A stretch of DNA of 37,768 nucleotides, from NCBI RefSeq assembly GCF_008369065.1, contig NZ_VDFC01000003.1, forward strand, positions 21,194 to 58,961, given 5' to 3'. The notes under the pieces were generated by a model, which saw nothing but the letters and a program-made list of their open reading frames with translations, made no database searches and was not told where the DNA came from. A program made the position numbers and the translations under genes. Of this stretch, positions 18,486 to 26,301 are shown piece after piece. Position 1 is the stretch's first letter; every line of letters begins with the position of its first letter. The DNA comes from Streptomyces apricus. Lineage in GTDB: Bacteria; Actinomycetota; Actinomycetes; Streptomycetales; Streptomycetaceae.

Positions 18486-18539
18486 ACTTCCCGACGGGAA
18501 GTACTGGTCCTTGATGGTAACCACGTCCCCGGGTTTAGC
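18486..18539 (+). promoter_or_regulatory. Operator dyad and candidate promoter between hxlR and MDR
   Basis: ACTTCCC-GAC-GGGAAGT (18486-18502) is a perfect inverted repeat, and GTACT follows. A possible plus-strand promoter, TTGATG (18511-18516) and TTTAGC (18534-18539) with a 17-bp spacer, begins 9 bp later. HxlR proteins commonly bind such short dyads in the shared intergenic region, so autoregulation plus control of the MDR gene is inferred. Confidence 0.55.
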
Positions 18540-18603
18540 GTCACCGGCGTCGGTGGGAAGGCTGCCGACGGCCTTCCCCACGTTCCCTTCCCAGGAGATG
18601 AGC

Positions 18604-19572
18604 ATGTCCGCAGACACGATGCGCGCGGTGGTCCAGGACGCTTTCGGCGGTCCCGAGGTGCTGCGGGTCCAGCAGGTCCCGCGTCCGGTCCCGCTGCCCA
18701 CGGAAGTGCTCGTACGGGTGCACGCGGCCGGGGTCAACCCGGTGGACTGGAAGACCCGCGCCGGCTCCGGCATGGCCCACGTGCTCGGCGAGCCGCCCTT
18801 CACGGTGGGCTGGGACGTGTCCGGAGTGGTGGAGGAGGTCGGCTTCGGCGTGACCACGCTGCGGCCCGGCGACGAGGTGTACGGCATGCCGTGGTTCCCG
18901 CGGGCCGGCAACGCCTACGCCGAGTACGTGACCGCTCCGGCCCGCCAGTTCGCCCGTAAGCCCGCCACCCTCGACCACGTGCGGGCCGCCGCCGTGCCCC
19001 TGGCCGCGCTGACCGCCTGGCAGGTCCTGGTCGACACCGCGCACGTCCGGGCCGGGCAGCGGGTCCTGGTGCACGCCGCGGCGGGCGGGGTCGGTCACTT
19101 CGCGGTCCAGTTCGCCCGGCACCTGGGCGCCCACGTGATCGCGACCGCGAGCGCCGCCCGTCACGCCTGGCTCAAGGAGCTCGGCGCCGCCGAGAGCATC
19201 GACTACACCGCCGCCCCCTTCGAGGAGGCGGTCGCCGACGTCGACGTGGTCGTCGACCTGGTGGGCGACGATCACGACCGGACCAGCACCCGTTCCCTGG
19301 AGGTCCTGCGTCCGGGCGGCCTGCTGGTCGCCGTCCCGTCCGGCGTCTCCCCGGAACTGGCCCGGGCAGCCGAGGCCGCCGGGGTGCGGACCTCGGCGTT
19401 CCTGGTCGAGCCGGACGGCGCGGGGCTGACGGCCGTCGCCGGTCTGATCGACGCCGGGCACGTCGCCGTGGAGGTCGAGGAGACCTACCCGCTCGAAGAG
19501 GCCGGCACGGCGCACGCCCGCGGGGAGACGGGCCGCACCCGGGGCAAGCTCGTCCTGACCGTCGCCGACTGA
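18604..19572 (+). CDS. Zinc-independent MDR oxidoreductase (quinone oxidoreductase-like)
   Basis: A 322-residue medium-chain dehydrogenase/reductase. The catalytic N-terminal domain opens with MRAVVQDAFGGPEVLRVQ and VRVHAAGVNPVDWKTR; the NADPH-binding Rossmann domain starts at VLVHAAAGGVGHFAVQFAR, the AAxGGVG signature of quinone oxidoreductases. No structural or catalytic zinc cysteines are seen. It probably reduces quinones or enones with NADPH. The start at 18604 has AGGAG 8 nt upstream; an in-frame ATG six bases earlier is too close. It is divergent from hxlR, its probable repressor. A second MDR at 24742-25797 is homologous but controlled by a TetR. Confidence 0.92.
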   Translation: MSADTMRAVVQDAFGGPEVLRVQQVPRPVPLPTEVLVRVHAAGVNPVDWKTRAGSGMAHVLGEPPFTVGWDVSGVVEEVGFGVTTLRPGDEVYGMPWFPRAGNAYAEYVTAPARQFARKPATLDHVRAAAVPLAALTAWQVLVDTAHVRAGQRVLVHAAAGGVGHFAVQFARHLGAHVIATASAARHAWLKELGAAESIDYTAAPFEEAVADVDVVVDLVGDDHDRTSTRSLEVLRPGGLLVAVPSGVSPELARAAEAAGVRTSAFLVEPDGAGLTAVAGLIDAGHVAVEVEETYPLEEAGTAHARGETGRTRGKLVLTVAD

Positions 19573-19628
19573 CCGTCGCCGGCTGACCGCTCCCGTACGC
19601 GTCCGCCCGTCCCGCCCCGCCCCGCCGG

Positions 19629-19733
19629 GCGTTAGGGGATCCCGATCATGGGTACTCGCCGCCCGGCAGCGGACGGGGCAGGGCCGGGACCTGTTCCGTG
19701 CTGCCGGCCGGCCGCCGTGTGGCGACCGGCCGG
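19629..19733 (+). promoter_or_regulatory. Possible SigB-type promoter and downstream hairpin
   Basis: GGGTAC (19650-19655) matches the -10 I recall for Streptomyces SigB-like stress sigma factors, with GCGT/GTTAGG (19629-19636) in a plausible -35 position. A hairpin follows: CCGGCCGGCCGCC (19704-19716), loop GTGT, 19721-19733, with one mismatch. The hairpin could end the MDR transcript or structure the SRPBCC leader. Spacing is slightly off consensus. Confidence 0.3.
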
Positions 19734-19779
19734 ACGTGCGGTGAGACTGGGGCGAACGGCGCCTGACGATGGGTGGGTC

Positions 19780-20298
19780 ATGTTTACCGTTGAGGAAACG
19801 ATCGAGGTCGCGGTTCCGGTGCGTACCGCCTACAACCAGTGGACCCAGTTCAAGAGCTTCCCCCGGTTCATGACGGTGGTGAAGAAGGTCGACCAGGTCA
19901 GGCCCGCCCTGCTGACGTGGACGCTCGGGATCGGCCCCCTGCGCCACGAGTTCCAGGCCGAGATCGTGGAGCAGGAACCCGACTCCCACCTGACCTGGCG
20001 CAGTCTCGAACGGCACGCCGTCCACCAGGGCGAGGTGACGTTCCGGCCCGCCGAGACGGGCGGTACGACCGTCACCGTCCGGATCGAGGTCGACTCCCGG
20101 GGCGCCGCCGGTGTCCTCGGCCGCCTGCCCCACATGGTGAGCCGGGTCGTGCAGCGGGAGCTGACGCACTTCAAGGCGTACGTCGAGGGGCTCGGCGCCG
20201 AGAGCGGCGCCTGGCGCGGCGTCATCCGCGGCGGACGCGTACGGCCCCAGGAGGAGCGGCCGCACAGGAGCCGGGTGGCCCAGTGGCCCGTCGGCTGA
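19780..20298 (+). CDS. SRPBCC / polyketide-cyclase-like protein
   Basis: A 172-residue START-like (SRPBCC) protein with a hydrophobic ligand pocket, similar to Coq10/cyclase-dehydrase families. It begins with the typical FTVEETIEVAVPVRTAYNQW, then FKSFPRFMTVVKKVDQV and strands TWTLGIGPLRHEFQAEIVEQ and HLTWRSL, and ends in a long helix (MVSRVVQRELTHFKAYVEGL). The last 30 residues are polar and basic. The ATG at 19780 is preceded by GGGTGGG; the open frame to 19648 is not coding-like. It lies 52 bp before the molybdopterin oxidoreductase gene on the same strand, so they are probably co-transcribed. No ligand can be named. Confidence 0.85.
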   Translation: MFTVEETIEVAVPVRTAYNQWTQFKSFPRFMTVVKKVDQVRPALLTWTLGIGPLRHEFQAEIVEQEPDSHLTWRSLERHAVHQGEVTFRPAETGGTTVTVRIEVDSRGAAGVLGRLPHMVSRVVQRELTHFKAYVEGLGAESGAWRGVIRGGRVRPQEERPHRSRVAQWPVG

Positions 20299-20350
20299 TC
20301 CCGGGACGACAGCAGCACAAACGGCAGCAGCGTGAGCGAGAGGCAACCCG

Positions 20351-22687
20351 ATGAAGAAGGCGCCCGGCGACGAGCCGAACGAGGCTCTGACCGTGACCCC
20401 GCCGAAGAAGTGGGCCGCGGGCGTGCCCGCGGTGGTGCACGCCCTGGAGTACTCCCTGGAGGAGACCTCTCCACGGCGCACCGGGGAGACGCTGCTGACC
20501 ATGAACCAGGTGGGCGGCATCGACTGCCCCGGATGCGCGTGGGCGGACCCGGCGCCGGGGCACCGGCACCGCAACGAGTACTGCGAGAACGGCGCCAAGC
20601 ACATCAACGACGAGGCGACGCTGCGGCGCATCGGCGCCGACTTCTTCCGTGAGCACACCGTCTCCGACCTGGCCCAACGGTCCGACAAGTGGCTGAACCA
20701 GCGCGGACGGCTCACCGAGCCGATGGTCAAGCGGCCGGGCTCCGACTCCTACGAGCCGATCAGCTGGAACGACGCCTTCGAACTGCTGGCGTCGGAGCTG
20801 AAGTCGCTCGACTCCCCCGACGAGGCCGTCTTCTACACCTCGGGCCGGGCCAGCAACGAGGCCGCCTTCACCCTGCAGCTGTTCGCCAGGGCCTTCGGCA
20901 CCAACAACCTGCCCGACTGCAGCAACCTGTGCCACGAGTCCAGCGGCTTCGCCCTGCACGAGACGCTGGGCACGGGCAAGGGCACGGTCAGCCTCGACGA
21001 CCTGCACCACGCCGACCTGATCTTCGTGGTGGGGCAGAACCCCGGCACCAACCACCCGCGCCAGCTGTCCGCGCTGGAGGAGGCCAAACGCAACGGGGCC
21101 CGCATCATCGCGGTGAACCCGCTGCCGGAGGCCGGCCTGCTGCGGTTCAAGAACCCGCAGAAGCCCCGCGGGGTGATCGGGCAGGGCACCGAGATCGCGG
21201 ACCGGTTCCTGCACATCCGCAACGGCGGCGACCTGGCCCTGTTCCAGGGCCTCAACCGCCTGCTGCTTGAGGCGGAGGACGCCCGGCCGGGCAAGGTGCT
21301 CGCCCGCGACTTCATCGAGAGCGACACCAAGGGCTTCGAGGAGTTCGCCGCGCACGTCCGCACCATCGGCTGGGACGACATCCTCGCCGCGACCGGCCTG
21401 GCCCGCGAGGAGATCGAGCAGGTACGGGACGAGGTGCTGCGCAGCCAGCGCGTCATCGTCTGCTGGGCGATGGGCATCACCCAGCACAAGCACGCCGTCC
21501 CGACCATCCGGGAGATCGTGAACTTCCTGCTGCTGCGCGGGAACGTGGGCCGGGCCGGCACCGGCGCCTGCCCGGTCCGTGGGCACAGCAACGTGCAGGG
21601 CGACCGCACGATGGGCATCTGGGAGCAGATGCCGGACCATTTCCTGGACGCGCTCCAGGAGGAGTTCGGCTTCGACCCGCCGCGCGCCCACGGGCTGGAC
21701 TCGGTGAACGCGATCCGGGCGATGCGCGAGGGCCGCATCAAGTTCTTCCTCGGTCTGGCCGGCAACTTCGTGCGGGCCGCCCCGGACAGCGAGATCACCG
21801 AGGAGGCCATGCGCAACTGCCGTCTCACGGCGCACATCTCGACCAAGCTCAACCGCTCCCACACCGTGTGCGGCGAGACGGCGCTCATCCTGCCGACCCT
21901 CGGCCGCACGGAACGGGACTTCCAGGCCGACGGGGAGCAGTTCGTCACCGTCGAGAACTCCATGAGCGAGGTGCACACCTCGCGCGGGCGCCTGCAGCCG
22001 TCCTCGCCGCTGCTGCTCAGCGAGATCTCCATCCTGTGCCGGCTCGCCCGGCACACCCTGGACCAGGACGCGGCGAACATCCCGTGGGCGGAGTTCGAGG
22101 AGGACTACGGCACGATCCGCGACAGCATCTCCCGTATCGTCCCGGGGCTGCACGACTTCAACCGGCGCGTGACGCGGCCCGGTGGCATCCAGCTGCCGAA
22201 CCCGGTCAACGAGGGCGTCTACCACACCGACGTCGGCAAGGCGCTGTTCACCGCCAACGACTTCGAGATGCTGCGGGCCCCGGAGGGGTACCTGCTGCTG
22301 CAGACCCTGCGCTCCCACGACCAGTGGAACACCGTTCCCTACACGTCCAACGACCGCTACCGGGGCATCCACGGCAGCCGCCGGGTGGTGCTCGTCAACC
22401 CGGAGGACGTGACGGAACTGGGCCTGACCGACGGTCAGCACGTCGACCTGGTCAGCGTGTGGACCGACGGCAGCGAGCGCCGCGCAGAGGACTTCCGCGT
22501 GGTGCCCTACCCCACCACCCGGGGCTGCGCCGCCGCGTACTACCCGGAGACCAATGTGCTGGTGCCGCTGGACAGCGTGGCCGACAAGAGCAACCAGCCG
22601 ACGTCGAAGGCGATCGTAGTCCGGCTGGAGCCGGCCGCGTCCCGGGTGCCGTCGGCGTCCGCGGCGGCGTCGGCTTCCGCGTCGTAG
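20351..22687 (+). CDS. YdeP-like molybdopterin oxidoreductase (FdhF family)
   Basis: A 778-residue molybdopterin-dependent oxidoreductase of the FdhF/YdeP group. The N-terminus has GGIDCPGCAW (C59, C62) and a further Cys78, the family's iron-sulfur region. DCSNLCHESSGFAL aligns with the FdhH segment holding the Mo-ligating selenocysteine, giving Cys194 as the likely ligand. FVVGQNPGTNHPRQL and the ENSMSEVHTSRGRL region are MGD-binding parts, and the C-terminal beta-barrel contains RYRGIHGSRRVVLVNPEDV. YdeP affects acid resistance in E. coli; the reaction is unknown. The ATG at 20351 has GAGAGG upstream. The Ala/Ser-rich tail is non-conserved. It follows the SRPBCC gene closely. Confidence 0.93.
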   Translation: MKKAPGDEPNEALTVTPPKKWAAGVPAVVHALEYSLEETSPRRTGETLLTMNQVGGIDCPGCAWADPAPGHRHRNEYCENGAKHINDEATLRRIGADFFREHTVSDLAQRSDKWLNQRGRLTEPMVKRPGSDSYEPISWNDAFELLASELKSLDSPDEAVFYTSGRASNEAAFTLQLFARAFGTNNLPDCSNLCHESSGFALHETLGTGKGTVSLDDLHHADLIFVVGQNPGTNHPRQLSALEEAKRNGARIIAVNPLPEAGLLRFKNPQKPRGVIGQGTEIADRFLHIRNGGDLALFQGLNRLLLEAEDARPGKVLARDFIESDTKGFEEFAAHVRTIGWDDILAATGLAREEIEQVRDEVLRSQRVIVCWAMGITQHKHAVPTIREIVNFLLLRGNVGRAGTGACPVRGHSNVQGDRTMGIWEQMPDHFLDALQEEFGFDPPRAHGLDSVNAIRAMREGRIKFFLGLAGNFVRAAPDSEITEEAMRNCRLTAHISTKLNRSHTVCGETALILPTLGRTERDFQADGEQFVTVENSMSEVHTSRGRLQPSSPLLLSEISILCRLARHTLDQDAANIPWAEFEEDYGTIRDSISRIVPGLHDFNRRVTRPGGIQLPNPVNEGVYHTDVGKALFTANDFEMLRAPEGYLLLQTLRSHDQWNTVPYTSNDRYRGIHGSRRVVLVNPEDVTELGLTDGQHVDLVSVWTDGSERRAEDFRVVPYPTTRGCAAAYYPETNVLVPLDSVADKSNQPTSKAIVVRLEPAASRVPSASAAASASAS

Positions 22688-22720
22688 GCACGGCGGGGAT
22701 GAACCTCAGGGGCCTCAGGG

Positions 22721-22740
22721 GCCTCAGGACGGCCTGAGGC
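22721..22740 (+). terminator. Hairpin after the oxidoreductase gene, with short direct repeats
   Basis: GCCTCAGG-ACGG-CCTGAGGC (22721-22740) is an 8-bp stem 33 nt after the stop codon. Two direct copies of CCTCAGGGGC (22704-22713 and 22714-22723) precede it, which would allow alternative stems. Confidence 0.6.
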
Positions 22741-22760
22741 GCACGGGATGTGAGACGCGC

Positions 22761-22792
22761 AAGGGCGCCGGAACAGTCGTTCCGGCGCCCTT
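22761..22792. terminator. 14-bp perfect hairpin between convergent genes
   Basis: AAGGGCGCCGGAAC-AGTC-GTTCCGGCGCCCTT is a perfect 14-bp stem with a 4-nt loop. It lies 19 nt after the minus-strand stop of the second csp gene and 73 nt after the oxidoreductase stop, so it can serve both directions. Confidence 0.85.
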
Positions 22793-22811
22793 GCGGTGTC
22801 CGATCCTGGGA

Positions 22812-23015
22812 TCAGGCGGGCGTGATGTTCTCGGCCTGCGGGCCCTTCTGGCCCTGCGTGACGTCGAAGTTCACGACCTGGCCCTCCTGCAGCTCACGGA
22901 AGCCGGAGGCGTTGATGTTCGAGTAGTGGGCGAAGACGTCGGGGCCGCCACCCTCCTGCTCGATGAAGCCGAAGCCCTTCTCGGCGTTGAACCACTTCAC
23001 AGTTCCCTTGGCCAT
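22812..23015 (-). CDS. Cold-shock protein, CspA family (copy 2)
   Basis: A 67-residue cold-shock domain protein with RNP1 ([11 protein letters not shown]) and RNP2 (DVFAHYSNI), almost identical to the copy at 6012-6215. Differences are confined to a few positions: MAKG instead of MATG, AEKG instead of SEKG, NINASG instead of NIATSG, and VVNFDV instead of KVTFDV. The ATG at 23015 follows GGAAAGGCACC. The 240-bp region upstream again offers a long leader with a strong 9-bp hairpin, and a terminator follows directly. Unlike copy 1 it lies downstream of a CHRD lipoprotein gene on the same strand. Confidence 0.96.
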   Translation of the reverse strand: MAKGTVKWFNAEKGFGFIEQEGGGPDVFAHYSNINASGFRELQEGQVVNFDVTQGQKGPQAENITPA

Positions 23016-23097
23016 GCTGGTGCCTTTCCAGTCGATATCGGACCCGCACCGCGCGAGCCCGGAGGTGATCGCCCTGGTCCTGCACTGCACAGCAATA

Positions 23098-23119
23098 TGC
23101 CCGCGCCGGAGCGCGGGCA
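23098..23119 (-). promoter_or_regulatory. Hairpin between the CHRD gene and csp copy 2
   Basis: TGCCCGCGC-CGGA-GCGCGGGCA is a perfect 9-bp stem, 138 nt after the CHRD stop and 83 nt before the csp start. It is either the CHRD terminator or a leader structure of the csp mRNA; position alone does not decide. Confidence 0.55.
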
Positions 23120-23256
23120 GGTACTGCGAACCACGACATCTGGGGATGACGCTACACGGTGGAACGGCCGACCACCAGAGAGCAACGTCCATGATCCGAA
23201 CCGCGTCGCGCCGGAAGGCCCGCCGCGGGGTGTGAAGTGGGGCGGAGCAGGGCGGA

Positions 23257-23937
23257 CTACTCGACGTCCTTGATGACGGCGGTGAGCGTGTCCTCGTCCA
23301 TCGTGTCGGGGACCTCGACGCCCGAGGGGAGCTTGTAGGCCTGGCCGCGGACGGCGCCGCCGGGGAACTCGGCGGTGTGGAGGTTGAAGTACCAGTTCTG
23401 CGGATTGGCCTTGATGCCCTCCAGCAGCTCCCGGTCCTTGACGGTGACCGTGCCGTAGGCGAACTTCTCGCCGTCCGGCAGTTTCTTCGTGAAGAACGGG
23501 ATCTTCACGTCGCCGTTGACCCCCTTGACGCCCTTGTGGAGGTGGGCCAGGGTCGGCGTCCCCACTCCGGTGAAGGTGAACGCGTAGGAGACCTGGTCCC
23601 CCTGGATCCGCATCAGGGCGAGCGCGCGCCCGTCCTCGTCGCCCACCGCCGGTCCGCCCTCGACCGGCACCTCGTCGGCGCCGCTGAGGACCGATCCGAA
23701 GAAGGCGGCGCCCGTCCTGTTCTTGTCCCACCGGCCGGCGCCGTCGGCGGCGGCACCCTCCGCGGCGCGGTCCGCGCCGGACGACGCGTGCCCGCCGGCG
23801 GCCGGGCTGCCGCCACCGGCACTCGCGCCCGGGCCGGTGCCGGTGCCGGTCGCCGCGTCCTCGCCGTTGCAGGCGGTCAGCAGCAACGCACCGGTGACGG
23901 CGGACACGACGATCATTCCAAAACGCTTGCTGTTCAT
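23257..23937 (-). CDS. CHRD-domain lipoprotein
   Basis: A 226-residue exported lipoprotein. The signal peptide ([20 protein letters not shown]) ends in the lipobox LTAC, giving Cys23 as the lipidated residue. A low-complexity Gly/Ala/Ser-rich linker (about 25-65) follows, and then a CHRD domain (about 75-210): [20 protein letters not shown] near its start, [20 protein letters not shown] in the middle and [18 protein letters not shown] near its end. CHRD domains occur in BMP-binding chordin and in bacterial surface proteins whose role is not established. The ATG at 23937 has GAAAGG upstream. It stands alone between the TetR gene and csp copy 2. Confidence 0.88.
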   Translation of the reverse strand: MNSKRFGMIVVSAVTGALLLTACNGEDAATGTGTGPGASAGGGSPAAGGHASSGADRAAEGAAADGAGRWDKNRTGAAFFGSVLSGADEVPVEGGPAVGDEDGRALALMRIQGDQVSYAFTFTGVGTPTLAHLHKGVKGVNGDVKIPFFTKKLPDGEKFAYGTVTVKDRELLEGIKANPQNWYFNLHTAEFPGGAVRGQAYKLPSGVEVPDTMDEDTLTAVIKDVE

Positions 23938-24063
23938 GGCAGTCACGGCCTTTCGAGTCCTGGGACCGCGGCTCCTGCGCGGTCCGTCACCCACCACACG
24001 GACCGCGCCCACGCTCCCAGTCACCCGATGACACACCTGAGACGGTCCTGAGACGGCCTGCGC

Positions 24064-24621
24064 TCACTCGGTACGCGCCCCCGACACGACCGCGCTCGCG
24101 ACGACGTCGAAGAGGTGATCGGCGCGCGGGGCCAGCGAGGGCTGGTCGCCGAGCCACGCCAGCGCCGCGATCAGCGCGAACAGGTCGGTGCCGTCGATGT
24201 CGCCGCGCGCCGCACCCGCGGCCTGGGCGCGGGCGAGGAGCCGCGCGCCCGCCGCCCGCAGGGTGACGCACGACGCGTGGAGGGCGGAGTCGGTGTCCTC
24301 GATCGCCGCCGCCATCAGGACCGTCACGCCCCGGTACTCGGTCGTCCAGGCGACGCAGTCGCGCAGCCACACGAGGAGGGCCTCCTCGGGCGAGCCCGAC
24401 GTCTCCAGCTCGGCCGCCCGCGCCGTCAGCTCGTCGAAGCTCGTACGGAGCAGGGCGTCCAGCAGCGCCTCGCGCGTCGGGAAGTGACGCAGCAGCGTCG
24501 CGAGCCCGACGTCGGCCCTGCGCGCGATGTCGCGCAGCGACACGTCGACGCCCTCCTCGGTGAGGGCGGCGCCCGCCACTGCGAGCAGGTGGTCGCGGTT
24601 CTTCCTGGCGTCGGCGCGCAT
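24064..24621 (-). CDS. TetR-family repressor
   Basis: A 185-residue TetR-type regulator. The N-terminal HTH reads ARKNRDHLLAVAGAALTEEG, then VSLRDIARRADVGLATLLRH and FPTREALLDALL, typical of the family. The C-terminal ligand domain (about 75-180) is helical, with a WLRDCVAWTTEYRGV segment similar to SCO-type TetR/SbtR regulators with a SbtR-like C-terminal domain. It is divergent from an MDR oxidoreductase gene. The 120-bp gap holds three copies of one dyad, one of them between -35 and -10 of the MDR promoter, so it almost certainly represses that gene and itself. The inducer is unknown. Start ATG 24621. Confidence 0.93.
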   Translation of the reverse strand: MRADARKNRDHLLAVAGAALTEEGVDVSLRDIARRADVGLATLLRHFPTREALLDALLRTSFDELTARAAELETSGSPEEALLVWLRDCVAWTTEYRGVTVLMAAAIEDTDSALHASCVTLRAAGARLLARAQAAGAARGDIDGTDLFALIAALAWLGDQPSLAPRADHLFDVVASAVVSGARTE

Positions 24622-24630
24622 CTGTCCCCC

Positions 24631-24696
24631 TTGACTATCCGGATCAGTGGTCCATATATTCGGATCAGTGGTCCATTTATGTGGACCGCTGATCCG
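24631..24696 (+). promoter_or_regulatory. MDR promoter with three TetR operator copies
   Basis: TTGACT (24631-24636) and TATATT (24655-24660), 18 bp apart, form a near-consensus promoter. The operator word CGGATCAGTGGTCCAT lies between them (24640-24655) and recurs at 24661-24676 with a 21-bp period (two helical turns). An inverted third copy (TGGACCGCTGATCCG) lies at 24682-24696. Copies 2 and 3 form a 36-bp palindrome. Each unit is itself a dyad (GGAtCA-G-TGgTCC). Binding would block RNA polymerase directly and would also cover the tetR start side. Confidence 0.85.
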
Positions 24697-24741
24697 AATA
24701 CGCTACACGGCGGCGCGACCAGGCGCGATCAGGAGAGAACA

Positions 24742-25797
24742 GTGTCGACTCTCACCATGAGGGCGGTCCGCGTGCACGAGCACGGCGGCCCCGAGGTCCT
24801 GCGTCTCGACGAGGTGCCCGTCCCCGAGCCGGGACCGGGCGAGGTACTCGTCCGCGTGCACGCGGTCGGCGTCAATCCCCCCGACTGGTACCTGCGCGGC
24901 GGACTGACGACCATGCCCGGCGAGACGGAGCCGGACGTCAGCCTGCCGGTGATCCCGGGAACGGACGTGTCGGGCGTCGTGGTGGCCCTGGGCCCGGAGG
25001 TCCCCTCTGGGGTCTCCCCGGACGCGAACGGCCTTGCCGTCGGCGACGAGGTCTTCGGCCTCCTGCGCTTTCCCAGCTTCCGCGGCAGCGCGTACGCCGA
25101 GTACGTGGCCGCGCCCGCCTCGCACCTCGCGCGTAAACCGGCCGGCCTGGACCACGTGCACGCCGCCGGGGCGCCCATGGCGGGGCTGACGGCGTGGCAG
25201 TTCCTGATCGATCCCGGGCACGACCACCCGTCACCCTTCCAGCCGCACCCGCACCGGCCGACGGCACTCGGCCCCGGAAAGACGGTGCTGGTCAACGGCG
25301 CCGCGGGCGGCGTGGGGCACTTCGCCCTGCAGCTGGCGAAGTGGCAGGGGGCGCATGTCGTCGCGGTGGCGTCGGGCGCCCACGAGGCGTTCCTGCGCAA
25401 TCTCGGCGCCGACCGGTTCATCGACTACACGAAGAGCCGCCCCGAGGAACTCGTGCACGACGCCGACCTCGTCCTCGACGCCGTCGGCGGACCCGGCAGC
25501 CGCCGCTTCCTGCGTACGCTCAAGCGGGGTGGCGCCCAATTCTTGGTACTCCCCGGCGAGTTCGACCCGGAGGAGACCGCACGGCTGGGCGTCACGGTGT
25601 CGAGCGCCCAGGTCCGCTCGAACGGCACGCAACTGGCCGAGCTGGGACGCCTGCTCGAAGCGGGAACGGTCCGCGTCGCGATCGACAGCACGTTCCCGCT
25701 CGCTCAGGCCCGAGAGGCACACGAGCGGGCGTCCCACGGCCACATCCGGGGCAAGATCGTACTGACGGTAGCGCAGAACACTCAGGGCACCTCGTGA
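24742..25797 (+). CDS. Zinc-independent MDR oxidoreductase under TetR control
   Basis: A 351-residue NADPH-dependent MDR of the quinone oxidoreductase type. It opens with MRAVRVHEHGGPEVLRLDEV (after STLT) and VRVHAVGVNPPDWYLRGG; the cofactor site is VLVNGAAGGVGHFALQLAKW. No zinc ligands are seen. It is about 30 residues longer than the paralogue at 18604-19572, mainly because of an insertion before the Rossmann domain (HDHPSPFQPHPHRPTALGPG). The start is GTG 24742 with AGGAGAGAAC upstream, about 75 nt after the predicted transcription start. The operator layout predicts induction by the ligand of the neighbouring TetR protein. Substrate unknown. Confidence 0.93.
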   Translation: MSTLTMRAVRVHEHGGPEVLRLDEVPVPEPGPGEVLVRVHAVGVNPPDWYLRGGLTTMPGETEPDVSLPVIPGTDVSGVVVALGPEVPSGVSPDANGLAVGDEVFGLLRFPSFRGSAYAEYVAAPASHLARKPAGLDHVHAAGAPMAGLTAWQFLIDPGHDHPSPFQPHPHRPTALGPGKTVLVNGAAGGVGHFALQLAKWQGAHVVAVASGAHEAFLRNLGADRFIDYTKSRPEELVHDADLVLDAVGGPGSRRFLRTLKRGGAQFLVLPGEFDPEETARLGVTVSSAQVRSNGTQLAELGRLLEAGTVRVAIDSTFPLAQAREAHERASHGHIRGKIVLTVAQNTQGTS

Positions 25798-25862
25798 GAG
25801 GTGCGGCGGACCAGTGATCCGAACTTCGCCCGGGCCTCGGCGATCGGCCCAGTGTCACTCAT
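25782..25862 (-). pseudogene. Truncated Phd/YefM antitoxin start
   Basis: A 26-codon minus-strand frame from ATG 25862. Its residues TGPIAEARAKFGSLVRRT match the N-terminal helix of Phd/YefM type II antitoxins, then coding resemblance stops and a TGA follows inside the 3' end of the MDR gene. The start overlaps the dyad TGTACAG-AA-CTGCACA (25862-25877), as in autoregulated antitoxin promoters. No toxin gene is nearby. This looks like the leftover front of a deleted toxin-antitoxin module. Confidence 0.5.
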
Positions 25863-26301
25863 GTACAGAACTGCACACTTCACGCGCCCGTACGGCTTCT
25901 CCCTCACTCGGAAAGCCGGCTTGATCGTTGGGCGCAGCAGCCCGGGCCGGGCACGGAAGGAGACAGGTTCCTCCGCCCGCGTCTGCGTCGGCGCCGATGT
26001 GCGTCACCGGACAGCGTTTTCGACCCCGGTCCGTACGACGGCGACCCGCGGGACTTGGACAGGGAGTGGATGCCGCCGCGAGCGGAACGGCCGCGTGGGC
26101 AGGCAACCCTGGAGTGCCGTTGTTCCAGCCGGTGGGACCGGACCGGGGACGGACGGGGGCCAGGACGGTTTCGCTGCTGCCGCGCTGACCAAAATGTCCG
26201 TAGTGTCACAGAACGATCCACCTGGCGCGCACGACGGTCGGCTATTGTTGCCGGGCGGCAATTTTTCTGGCGTGTGCGGAAGTCCTGATCGGGAGTGGAT
26301 T
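25863..26301. other. Intergenic stretch with possible gene debris
   Basis: No complete gene is recognised in these 439 bp. A short plus-strand stretch (about 26018-26110, frame containing FDPGPYDGDPRDLDREWMPP) has strong GC3 bias and could be a remnant. A weak stem TTGCC-GGGC-GGCAA followed by TTTTT lies near 26249-26267, shortly before the phosphatase start. The antitoxin-type dyad sits at the left edge. Confidence 0.35.

Noticed and set aside
19556..19590. 14-bp duplication GACCGTCGCCGRCT at the end of the first MDR gene
   Set aside because: Looks like simple slippage over the stop codon; it changes nothing in the protein.
24036..24056. Two copies of CCTGAGACGG 11 bp apart after the TetR gene
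   Set aside because: Short and without dyad symmetry or a terminator shape; likely chance duplication.
26249..26267. TTGCC-GGGC-GGCAA followed by five T as an intrinsic terminator
   Set aside because: Only a 5-bp stem, and it lies shortly before the phosphatase start with no gene ending just upstream.
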